Source of the DNA: DASQWC01 sp035640475 | GTDB lineage: Bacteria; Actinomycetota; JAICYB01 | NCBI GenBank assembly: GCA_035640475.1 | Contig: DASQWC010000011.1 | Coordinates: 1-8,291 of the forward strand | Reading direction: 5' to 3' | Length of the DNA stretch: 8,291 nt | Shown here: one piece after another, positions 1 through 5,067 of the stretch | How the letters are laid out: each line of letters begins with the position of its first letter | Position numbering within the stretch: position 1 is the first letter of the stretch | Made by a program: the position numbers and the translations under genes | The notes under the pieces: generated by a model | Database searches by the model: none | What the model was told of the DNA's origin: nothing | What the model saw: only the letters and a program-made list of their open reading frames with translations

Positions 1-461
1 CCGCCCTGCCGGTTGACGTACGTGATGTAGCCCTTCAACCCGGTGATCGGATCCTCGGCCAGGTTCAGCGGCGCCCCGTCGAACGTGATCGGGGCGTGAG
101 CGCCGATCTTGAAGTAGTTGGAGAAGACGCCGATGCGAGTCGCGCCCTCTGTCGACCTACGCTCGACGGCCGGGCCCGCCGCGCCCGGCCCGGTGGTCGT
201 CTCCGGTCCGCCCCCGGCGGCTTCGGGTCCCCCCGTCGCCTCGGGTCCGACGGCTGGACCCTCGACGAGATCGCCGTAATCGGGGGCATCGGGATTCGCC
301 TCGGACGCGCCGAGCACCCGGGACGGTCCGGCCGCAGCCTCCGTCTGCCTCCCGCCGATCGCGGCGGCGGCGATCAGCGTGATGGCGGCCGCCCCGAGGA
401 CGGCCATCATCAGACTCTCGGGTCTCGAGAAAACTCGACGTGCCGACGCTGTCGAGGCCAT
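1..461 (-). CDS. Branched-chain amino acid-type ABC transporter substrate-binding protein, N-terminal part (runs off left edge)
   Basis: Reading leftward from an ATG at 461-459, the frame stays open to the window edge (153 full codons). The start is preceded by a GGGGAG Shine-Dalgarno 5 bases away. Residues 1-16 are basic (RR at 8-9). Residues about 17-36 form one hydrophobic segment, consistent with a signal peptide or membrane anchor; I see no lipobox cysteine. Residues about 42-108 are a Gly/Pro/Glu/Ala/Thr-rich linker. A folded domain then begins with TRIGVFSNYFKIG and continues to GLKGYITYVNRQGG. That ending is typical of the first lobe of Peripla_BP_6 (Leu/Ile/Val-binding) proteins, where a 'N..GGINGR' segment follows. 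Proteins of this family capture a small ligand outside the membrane and deliver it to an ABC permease; some serve as sensors instead. The ligand cannot be read from this fragment. The gene is divergent from the SCO6745-type gene at 540. Family assignment is fairly sure; the exact role is not. Confidence 0.8.
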   Translation of the reverse strand, partial: MASTASARRVFSRPESLMMAVLGAAAITLIAAAAIGGRQTEAAAGPSRVLGASEANPDAPDYGDLVEGPAVGPEATGGPEAAGGGPETTTGPGAAGPAVERRSTEGATRIGVFSNYFKIGAHAPITFDGAPLNLAEDPITGLKGYITYVNRQG

Positions 462-479
462 GTGTTCTCCCCAGCGGAG

Positions 480-509
480 AGTCTAGCCGAGCAGTTGCTT
501 CTCGCGTAA
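480..509 (-). promoter_or_regulatory. Candidate promoter of the substrate-binding protein gene
   Basis: On the minus strand a TAGACT box (complement of 480-485) fits the TANNNT -10 rule. A poor -35-like TTACGC (504-509) lies 18 bases upstream. The predicted start of transcription is near 473, giving a leader of about 12 bases that holds little more than the GGGGAG ribosome site. The leader could fold a small CTCC/GGAG hairpin over that site. The -10 is supportable; the -35 is weak. Confidence 0.35.
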
Positions 510-525
510 CCCGAGGCCGGGTCCG

Positions 526-531
526 TACACT
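526..531 (+). promoter_or_regulatory. -10 box for a leaderless SCO6745-type gene
   Basis: TACACT (TANNNT) ends 8 bases before the ATG at 540, so transcription should begin at or within about two bases of the start codon. No Shine-Dalgarno sequence precedes this ATG, which agrees with a leaderless mRNA, a common arrangement in actinobacteria. I cannot find a convincing -35 at 16-18 bases spacing. Confidence 0.4.
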
Positions 532-539
532 TCGGATCC

Positions 540-1394
540 ATGACCAACACCGATACGGCCCGGCGTGTCTCACGCCGCCTCCGCGACCTCTGCGAGCCGA
601 TCGCGGGCAGCGTGTACTTCGTTCCCGAAGCTCAGGAGGCATACGGCAAGCTCGGCTTCGAGAACTACGCCCAGAGCTACTTCTGCTCCCGCGGCGCGTG
701 TCTCGGCCGGCCGTCGGGCGAGGTCGTCACGGCCGCTTTCGGCGTGTTCAATCCGGCAATCGTCGTCCCGGCCGTCGAGTCGGGATGGTCGAAGACCGAT
801 CCCGAGAGCACGCTCGGCGCCCGGCTGGAAGGAGCGACCGCAGCGCTGCACCGGATGCTCGGTGAGGCAGACCCGGCTCCCGTCGTCGGAAGGCTCCGTG
901 GGGTCATGGAGTCGGTCGACTATGCGGGCCGCGCCATCTACGCCGGACTTCGGTCGCTTGCCTTCCCGGATGATCCGCTGGGCCAGCTCTGGCGCGTGTG
1001 CGATTACGTTCGCGAGCGTCGCGGCGACGGCCACATCGCTGCATGGGTATCGGCCGGGTGCGATGCGATCGAGATCGGATTGCTGACGGAGCTGCACTGG
1101 GGTCTCGAGCTGGCGACGTACATCCGCACACGCGGCTGGTCGCAGGACGAGATCAACGACGGCATCCGGCGTCTCGAGTCAAAGGGGTACATCCACGATG
1201 GAGCCTTCACCGATGAGGGCCGCGAGTACCGGCGCGGCATCGAGGCCGCGACCGATGCGATGGAGGACGACGTCGTGTCGCGCCTCGAGGACCCCGACGA
1301 GCTCTTCGCGCTCATGGAACCGTTCACCAAAGCGGTCCTCGAGGCCGGCGGCTATCCCGTCGATCCGGCGCGCACGATGAGCGCGGATAACTAG
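540..1394 (+). CDS. SCO6745 family protein (winged-helix-like C-terminus, function unknown)
   Basis: This 284-residue protein matches my recollection of the actinobacterial SCO6745 family, whose members are usually near this length. Family-like landmarks are a start resembling RRLRDLCEPIAGSVYFVPEA (residues 12-31), the AAFGVFNPAIV stretch (65-75), a mid-protein segment L150-W151-R152 followed by RGDGH (161-165), and a helical segment around 167-197. Residues about 199-240 (RGWSQDEINDGIRRLESKGY and the following TDEGREYRRGIE) read like the recognition helix and wing of a MarR-type winged helix. That part normally binds DNA in other proteins, but DNA binding is unproven here. There is no signal peptide or membrane segment. 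The ATG at 540 is chosen because family similarity begins almost at once and a -10 box sits 8 bases upstream. It ends in TAG within a CTAG. The biochemical role is unknown; a regulator or small-molecule-binding protein are both possible. Confidence 0.8.
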   Translation: MTNTDTARRVSRRLRDLCEPIAGSVYFVPEAQEAYGKLGFENYAQSYFCSRGACLGRPSGEVVTAAFGVFNPAIVVPAVESGWSKTDPESTLGARLEGATAALHRMLGEADPAPVVGRLRGVMESVDYAGRAIYAGLRSLAFPDDPLGQLWRVCDYVRERRGDGHIAAWVSAGCDAIEIGLLTELHWGLELATYIRTRGWSQDEINDGIRRLESKGYIHDGAFTDEGREYRRGIEAATDAMEDDVVSRLEDPDELFALMEPFTKAVLEAGGYPVDPARTMSADN

Positions 1395-1444
1395 CGCTCG
1401 ATTCTCCTGTAACTCGCTTCACATCACCGGCGCGTACAAGTACC

Positions 1445-1450
1445 TAACGT
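1445..1450 (+). promoter_or_regulatory. Possible -10 box upstream of the CxxC protein gene
   Basis: TAACGT fits TANNNT and would start transcription near 1457, about 42 bases before the ATG at 1499. The 104-base gap 1395-1498 otherwise shows no terminator-like hairpin. No good -35 was found, so this is weak; read-through from the gene ending at 1394 is an alternative. Confidence 0.25.
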
Positions 1451-1498
1451 TCGTCCTTGTCCTTCCCCGCGTTGGATCGAGGCGAAGAGGTGGTGGGA

Positions 1499-1720
1499 AT
1501 GACGAACGGTTGCCCGGTTTGCGGCGGTCTCGGACGAGTGCTCGCCATCGGCGCGAGCCGCGACCCGATCACGGTGACGTGTCCGGAATGCGCGGGTCTT
1601 GCCATCACGCCCGCGTCGGCGGAGGACCACATGCGCCTGTACACGGTGCGGGAGATCACGGAGATGTTGTTGCTCCATCCGGCCCTGCCCGCTGCACCCG
1701 AGGAGCTGAACGCGAGCTAG
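1499..1720 (+). CDS. Small protein with two CxxC knuckles (putative zinc ribbon)
   Basis: A 73-residue cytosolic protein with no signal peptide. It has CPVCGGLG (residues 5-12) and CPECAG (28-33), so C5, C8, C28 and C31 could bind one zinc as a zinc ribbon. The first knuckle resembles half of the DnaJ-type CxxCxGxG repeat. The remainder (about 48-73) is a likely helix, TVREITEMLLLHPALP, with an acidic tail. I do not recognise a named family. The start is set at ATG 1499 because AAGAGGTGG lies just upstream at 1485-1493. An in-frame TTG at 1457 would add 14 residues and would sit at the predicted transcription start of a TAACGT box, but the Shine-Dalgarno favours the ATG. The gene lies 104 bases after the SCO6745-type gene and converges on the LOG gene with 16 bases between the stop codons. 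It might serve in protein or nucleic-acid contact; no function is claimed. Confidence 0.7.
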   Translation: MTNGCPVCGGLGRVLAIGASRDPITVTCPECAGLAITPASAEDHMRLYTVREITEMLLLHPALPAAPEELNAS

Positions 1721-1736
1721 CGCCGGTTGGAGATCG

Positions 1737-2804
1737 CTACGTTCCATCCTCGTTCAGCGCGTCGATGAGCTCCCGCAGCCGCCCGTAGGAGGCGTTGTCG
1801 AAGTGCAGGACGACTCGTTGCATGTCCAGGGTGTCGTCGTCCTGTACTTCGGCCGGCAACGGGTCGCTTCGTTCGATAACACCGGAGACGATGATGTCCG
1901 CGAAGTCGCGGCTCAGTGCGCCGAGCGTTTCGTCGTCCGGCGTTCGCTGCAGGCGAAGAACAAGCCGGTTTCCGACGAACCGCATCGAGTCGTAGTTGCG
2001 ATAGAAGCGGTCGATCTCCGTAGCAGCCTTCTCAACGCTGTCGGTAAGGGTGAACAGCTTGAGATCGCTGGGGCTCACGTAGCCGCGCTCGACCAGGTCG
2101 GCTCGGACGACGCCGAGCAGGTTCGACCAGAAGGCACCTCCCGGCTGATCGAGCAGCACGATCGGGTGCATGTCGCTCTTGCCCGTCTGCATGAGCGTGA
2201 GGAGCTCGAAGGCCTCGTCGAGCGTGCCGAACCCGCCGGGGAGCAGCACGAATGCCGATCCTTCCTTGATGAACATCAGCTTGCGAGTGAAGAAGTACTT
2301 GAAGTTGATGAGCTTCGGGTCCTCCGCGACGATCGGGTTCGGCTCCGCTTCGAACGGGAGCCGAATGTTGACGCCGAAGCTCTGCGCCTTGCCAGCGCCT
2401 TCGTTGGCGGCCTCCATGCTTCCCGGCCCGGCACCCGTGACGACCATCCAGCCGCGCTCGGCGATCACCTTCCCGAAGCTGCGCGCCTGTTCGTAGTCGG
2501 GGTCGCCGGGCTTCGAGCGAGACGACCCGAAGACGCTGACTTTCTTGGCGTCTCGATACGGCGCGAAGACTTTGAATGCGTAGCGCATCTCCTTGAGCGC
2601 CGCATTGACGATCTTCAGGTCGAGTCGCGACGCGGCATCACGGCCGAGCAAGAGTGCCGACGTCACGATCTCGGCGATGAGCTCGGCATCACGCTCGGTC
2701 AGATCGGTGGTGGCGACGAGCTGCGCGATCTGCTCGTCGAGCTCGGAGATTCCCGTCGAATAGCGGCGCCGGCGCCGCCTTTGCGGTGTCACGCCGCGGG
2801 CCAT
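1737..2804 (-). CDS. LOG family / TIGR00730-type Rossmann-fold nucleotide 5'-monophosphate nucleosidase (long form)
   Basis: Members of this family (once mislabelled lysine decarboxylases) split nucleoside 5'-monophosphates, releasing the base from ribose 5-phosphate; some make free cytokinin. In the 355-residue protein, the Rossmann opening is VSVFGSSRSKPGDPDYEQA (about 89-107). The phosphate loop is GAGPGSMEAANEGA (124-137), the arginine of the active site lies in FFTRKLMF (171-178), and the signature PGGFGTLDE is at 189-197. About 100 residues follow the core (from RFYRNYDSMRFVG), so this is the longer COG1611 form rather than the roughly 190-residue minimal LOG. The N-terminus carries six arginines in a row (9-14), encoded by a GC palindrome. 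The start is uncertain: GTG 2834, ATG 2813 and ATG 2804 are all in frame and none has a good ribosome site. I prefer 2804 because a GACAAT -10 lies 7 bases upstream (leaderless). The natural substrate cannot be told from sequence. Confidence 0.88.
   Translation of the reverse strand: MARGVTPQRRRRRRYSTGISELDEQIAQLVATTDLTERDAELIAEIVTSALLLGRDAASRLDLKIVNAALKEMRYAFKVFAPYRDAKKVSVFGSSRSKPGDPDYEQARSFGKVIAERGWMVVTGAGPGSMEAANEGAGKAQSFGVNIRLPFEAEPNPIVAEDPKLINFKYFFTRKLMFIKEGSAFVLLPGGFGTLDEAFELLTLMQTGKSDMHPIVLLDQPGGAFWSNLLGVVRADLVERGYVSPSDLKLFTLTDSVEKAATEIDRFYRNYDSMRFVGNRLVLRLQRTPDDETLGALSRDFADIIVSGVIERSDPLPAEVQDDDTLDMQRVVLHFDNASYGRLRELIDALNEDGT
2763..2778. repeat. Perfect 16-bp GC palindrome inside the LOG gene
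   Basis: GCGGCGCCGGCGCCGC reads the same on both strands and contains two adjacent GGCGCC sites. It lies in the codons for the six-arginine run of the LOG protein, about 35 bases downstream of that gene's start and 35 bases upstream of the -35 box of the reductase promoter. Arginine codons in a GC-rich genome could create it by chance; an operator or cruciform role is only a possibility. Confidence 0.5.
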
Positions 2805-2811
2805 GGCCCGC

Positions 2812-2839
2812 ATTGTCTCACGCGCACGCGCCACTACAA
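2812..2839 (-). promoter_or_regulatory. Candidate leaderless promoter of the LOG gene, overlapping the reductase promoter
   Basis: On the minus strand, GACAAT (complement of 2812-2817, 4 of 6 to TATAAT) ends 7 bases before ATG 2804. TTGTAG (complement of 2834-2839, 3 of 6 to TTGACA) lies 16 bases upstream of it. The boxes occupy almost the same bases as the plus-strand promoter in reverse order, within an ATTGT...ACAAT inverted repeat. This is weaker than the plus-strand promoter. Confidence 0.4.
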
Positions 2840-2840
2840 T
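2813..2840 (+). promoter_or_regulatory. Sigma-70/SigA-type promoter of the ferredoxin-reductase-like gene
   Basis: -35 TTGTCT (2813-2818, 4 of 6) and -10 TACAAT (2835-2840, 5 of 6) are 16 bases apart. The spacer holds a tandem CACGCG CACGCG (2819-2830). Transcription would begin near 2847, leaving about 28 bases of leader with the AGGAGGAG ribosome site. This is the best promoter in the window. Confidence 0.65.
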
Positions 2841-2860
2841 CGGCCCCGCCGCAGATCACG

Positions 2861-2868
2861 AGGAGGAG
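2861..2868 (+). promoter_or_regulatory. Strong Shine-Dalgarno site fixing a TTG start at 2875
   Basis: AGGAGGAG lies 6 bases before TTG 2875. It decides the start of the reductase, because an upstream in-frame ATG at 2803 would place its first codons before the predicted promoter and add 24 residues unrelated to the FAD-binding fold. Confidence 0.75.
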
Positions 2869-2874
2869 ACGCCC

Positions 2875-4086
2875 TTGCCGACGTTTGCCGTCGTCGGCGC
2901 GAGCCTCGCTGGAGGCCGGGCCGTCGAGACGCTCCGCGACGAGGGTTTCGACGGCCGCGTCGTTCTCATCGGCGCCGAGCCCGACCGTCCCTACGAGCGG
3001 CCGCCGCTGTCCAAAGAGGTCCTGCGCTCCGAGTCGAAACCGGACTCGGTCTTTCTGCGTGACGACTCTTGGTACGCGGAGCACGACATCGAGCTCCGAC
3101 TCGGGACGACGGTCACATCGCTTGCGCCGGGCGAATTGAGACTCGATGACACATCGACGCTCTCGTTCGACGCATGCCTCATCTCGACCGGGGGCCGAGT
3201 ACGCACGCTCGACGTGCCCGGCGTCGAGCTGCCCGGTGTCGGCTACCTACGGACGCTGCGCGACGCCTCGGCACTGGCGACTCGTTTCGCGCAGCGGCCG
3301 CGTGTCGTCGTCGTGGGAGCCGGGTTCATCGGCGCGGAGGTCGCCGCATCGGCGCGCACGCTGCGCTGTGACGTCACGATGATCGAGGTTCTCGAGGTGC
3401 CGCTCGCGCGCGTGCTCGGCGAGGACCTCGGCCGCCTGTACGCGCAGATCCACAGAGATCACGGCGTCGATCTCCGGCTCGGCGAGGGCGTCGAGCGCTT
3501 CGAGGGCTCGGACCGGGTCGAGGCCGTCGTCGGAACGTCCGGCACGCGCTACCCCGCCGACATCGTGGTGATCGGCGTCGGCATCGTGCCGAACGTCGAG
3601 CTTGCCGACGCGGCCGGCATCGACTGCGACAACGGCATTCTCGTCGACGACCGGTGCCGAACGTCGATGGCCGGCGTGTTCGCCGCCGGTGACGTCGCCA
3701 ATCGCCCGGACGACTACTCGGGCGGACGCATCCGGGTCGAGCACTTCCAGAACGCGCAGAACCAAGGTCCGGCTGCGGCCCGGAACATGCTCGGCCGCGA
3801 CACGCCCTTTCAGGAAGTCCCGTGGTTCTGGACCGATCAGTACGAGGTGAATCTCCAGATGCTCGGCCACCCGTCGGCCGGCGCCGAGCGGGTCGTCCGA
3901 GGCGACCCCGCGTCGAGAGACTTCGTCGCCCTCTACGTGCGGGGCGGCAACGTCGTCGCCGCCATCGCGATGAATCGTGGAAAGGACATCGCCGCGGCGA
4001 GGAGGCTGATCGAACGGAAGATCACCGTCGACACTGCACGGCTCGGCGACGAGGACGTCGCGCTGCGTGATCTGCTCCGAAGCTAG
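2875..4086 (+). CDS. FAD-dependent NAD(P)H:ferredoxin reductase-like oxidoreductase
   Basis: This 403-residue protein has the usual length of putidaredoxin/rubredoxin/BphA4-type reductases, which pass electrons from NAD(P)H through FAD to a small iron-sulfur protein serving an oxygenase. The FAD dinucleotide loop is VVGASLAGG (6-14), with an acidic residue after the second strand (E35) and the family mark RPPLSKE (42-48). The NAD(P)H loop is VVVVGAGFIGAE (144-155); E171 at the end of the following strand suggests NADH over NADPH. VFAAGDV (268-274) is the second FAD contact. FWTDQYEVNLQMLG (318-331) is the W.DQ segment that opens the Reductase_C domain. It starts at TTG behind AGGAGGAG, just after the beta strand of the first Rossmann fold would be expected to begin. 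Its stop TAG shares CTAG with the opposing SRPBCC gene. No ferredoxin, P450 or Rieske oxygenase lies in the window, so its partner is unknown; a role as another pyridine-nucleotide oxidoreductase is possible. Confidence 0.9.
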   Translation: MPTFAVVGASLAGGRAVETLRDEGFDGRVVLIGAEPDRPYERPPLSKEVLRSESKPDSVFLRDDSWYAEHDIELRLGTTVTSLAPGELRLDDTSTLSFDACLISTGGRVRTLDVPGVELPGVGYLRTLRDASALATRFAQRPRVVVVGAGFIGAEVAASARTLRCDVTMIEVLEVPLARVLGEDLGRLYAQIHRDHGVDLRLGEGVERFEGSDRVEAVVGTSGTRYPADIVVIGVGIVPNVELADAAGIDCDNGILVDDRCRTSMAGVFAAGDVANRPDDYSGGRIRVEHFQNAQNQGPAAARNMLGRDTPFQEVPWFWTDQYEVNLQMLGHPSAGAERVVRGDPASRDFVALYVRGGNVVAAIAMNRGKDIAAARRLIERKITVDTARLGDEDVALRDLLRS

Positions 4087-4526
4087 GCGCCGGACTCGAC
4101 GAGCCGTTTGAGCTCTGCGAGCGACTGATTGAGATCGTTCTGTGCGTTGCGACCGACGAAGCTCCCGACGACGCGTCCGATGATGCCGCCCGGAAGCTCG
4201 TAGGACGCGTGCAGGACGACGGCGGTTCCGTCGCCGTCAGGCGTGAGGGTCCAGCGTCCTTCGACACGCGGGCCGTCCATCGAACGGAATGCGATCGTGC
4301 GCGGGCGCTCGTGCTCGGTCACCTTCAAGCGGCCGTCCAGGTGCGTCGGTCCGGCCTGCACGCCGATGTCGAAGACCGCGCCGGGTCCCGTGCCGCCTTC
4401 GGGACTCGTCAGGACCCACTTATCGACTCGCTTCAGATAGCGCATCGCGTTCTGCCAGTTGTCGATGAAGTCGAAGACGGCCTCGGGTGGAGCAGCGATG
4501 CGCGCACGCGCCGTCATCTCCGACAC
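4083..4526 (-). CDS. SRPBCC (START/Bet v1-like) family protein
   Basis: The product has 147 residues, the normal size for a single SRPBCC hydrophobic-ligand-binding domain. The opening TARARIAAPPEAVFDFIDNW (5-24) is the classical first strand and helix of polyketide-cyclase/dehydrase-type members. PGAVFDIGVQ, the strand LDGRLKVTEHERPRTIAF (63-80) and RWTLTPDGDGTAVVLHASYE (91-110) follow as the beta sheet. The long C-terminal helix, from about 114 to 145 (NDLNQSLAELKRLVES), closes the cavity. These proteins bind or transform hydrophobic compounds; no catalytic residues can be named here. I choose GTG 4526 because a TAGCCT box lies 7 bases upstream (leaderless) and no ribosome site exists. ATG 4517, three codons in, is the alternative. 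The frame stays open to 4838 but would run across the SCP2 gene, so that extension is rejected. Its stop overlaps the reductase stop, and it is divergent from the SCP2 gene 111 bases away. Confidence 0.85.
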   Translation of the reverse strand: MSEMTARARIAAPPEAVFDFIDNWQNAMRYLKRVDKWVLTSPEGGTGPGAVFDIGVQAGPTHLDGRLKVTEHERPRTIAFRSMDGPRVEGRWTLTPDGDGTAVVLHASYELPGGIIGRVVGSFVGRNAQNDLNQSLAELKRLVESGA

Positions 4527-4533
4527 GAGATCA

Positions 4534-4539
4534 AGGCTA
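4534..4539 (-). promoter_or_regulatory. -10 box for a leaderless SRPBCC gene
   Basis: On the minus strand TAGCCT (TANNNT) ends 7 bases before GTG 4526, placing the transcript start on or next to the start codon. A possible -35 TTGGCG lies 19 bases upstream, which is long. There is no Shine-Dalgarno sequence, consistent with leaderless translation. Confidence 0.4.
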
Positions 4540-4601
4540 CGGGCGGAATCGACGCCCCCGCCAAAGTTGCGCGACGATGTGACGACCGACACCAACGGGA
4601 T

Positions 4602-4615
4602 GCGGCGTGAGCCGC
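4602..4615 (+). other. GC hairpin with GTGA (GNRA) loop in the SCP2 leader region
   Basis: GCGGC-GTGA-GCCGC forms a perfect 5-bp stem closed by a GNRA-type tetraloop, 6 bases upstream of the AGGAGGGAGG ribosome site (4622-4631). CGG 4596-4598 and CCG 4616-4618 could lengthen it across a three-base bulge. It may act in the leader of the operon mRNA or mean nothing. I found no clear -10 box for the SCP2 gene in 4527-4637. Confidence 0.3.
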
Positions 4616-4637
4616 CCGGTAAGGAGGGAGGACGCAC

Positions 4638-5048
4638 ATGGCCGACGATCCGCGAGCGATCCTTGAAGAAGCCGTCAAAGGCAAGTCCGACGACGAGATC
4701 ATGGAATTCGTCAACACGATGGGCGGCCCCGAGTCCGTCCTGACCCTCACCTTCGAGGGGATGAAAGCGGCATTGAATCCCGAAAAGGCACAGGACTGCG
4801 TCATCGGTTACGAGCTCACCGAGGGCGGCAACACGCATGCGTACGCGGTGACCATCAAGGACAAGGCCGCCAGCTACGAGAAGCGCGATCCATCAGACGC
4901 GCGCGTCACGCTCGGCCTCACCCTGCCCGACTATCTCCGGCTGATCTCCGGTGAGCTCGACGGCATGCAAGCGTTCATGCAGGGCAAGCTGAAGCTCAAG
5001 GGCGACATGATGTTCGCCCAGCAAGTCCCGCAGATGTTCGGCATGTAG
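4638..5048 (+). CDS. SCP2 sterol-binding domain protein
   Basis: A single-domain protein of 136 residues. SCP2 proteins hold fatty acyl chains, sterols or other hydrophobic molecules in a tunnel and are often found beside lipid-metabolising enzymes. A helical lead of about 25 residues precedes VLTLTFEGMKAALNP (34-48). The strands at 54-90 include VIGYELTEGGNTHAYAVTIK. The diagnostic C-terminal part is SGELDGMQAFMQGKLKLKGD (104-123) followed by MMFAQQVPQMF. There is no signal peptide or membrane segment, so it acts in the cytosol. The ATG at 4638 has a very strong ribosome site, AGGAGGGAGG at 4622-4631. It is the first gene of a probable operon; the acyl-CoA synthetase begins 19 bases after its stop. 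A part in presenting a hydrophobic acid or its CoA ester to that enzyme is inference from the neighbourhood. Confidence 0.9.
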   Translation: MADDPRAILEEAVKGKSDDEIMEFVNTMGGPESVLTLTFEGMKAALNPEKAQDCVIGYELTEGGNTHAYAVTIKDKAASYEKRDPSDARVTLGLTLPDYLRLISGELDGMQAFMQGKLKLKGDMMFAQQVPQMFGM

Positions 5049-5067
5049 GACGTCACGAGGAGGGCCG

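Noticed and set aside
96..509. Plus-strand frame across the substrate-binding protein gene
   Set aside because: The minus strand encodes a signal segment followed by a recognisable binding-protein domain with a good ribosome site; the plus-strand translation is Arg/Gly-rich noise.
1395..1498. Intergenic gap examined for a terminator, small RNA or riboswitch
   Set aside because: No stable hairpin or conserved RNA-like structure could be seen; only a weak -10-like box is reported.
1718..1739. TAGCG...CGCTA inverted repeat containing both stop codons of the convergent pair, as a terminator
   Set aside because: The stem is only 5 bp with a 12-base loop and no U tract on either strand; it is too weak to call.
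2803..2874. N-terminal extension of the reductase to ATG 2803
   Set aside because: The first codons would precede the predicted promoter, the added residues have no family match, and AGGAGGAG clearly serves TTG 2875.
1803..3062. 419-codon plus-strand frame antisense to the LOG gene and running into the reductase
   Set aside because: The opposite strand carries unmistakable LOG motifs (PGGFGT, GAGPGSMEAAN) and the right part is overlapped by the reductase in another frame. The translation shows no domain and has the composition of a GC-rich shadow frame.
4518..4838. Upstream extension of the SRPBCC frame to 4838
   Set aside because: It would overlap the SCP2 gene and its leader. Family similarity begins at the TARARIAAPPEAVF segment, and a -10 box sits immediately before GTG 4526.
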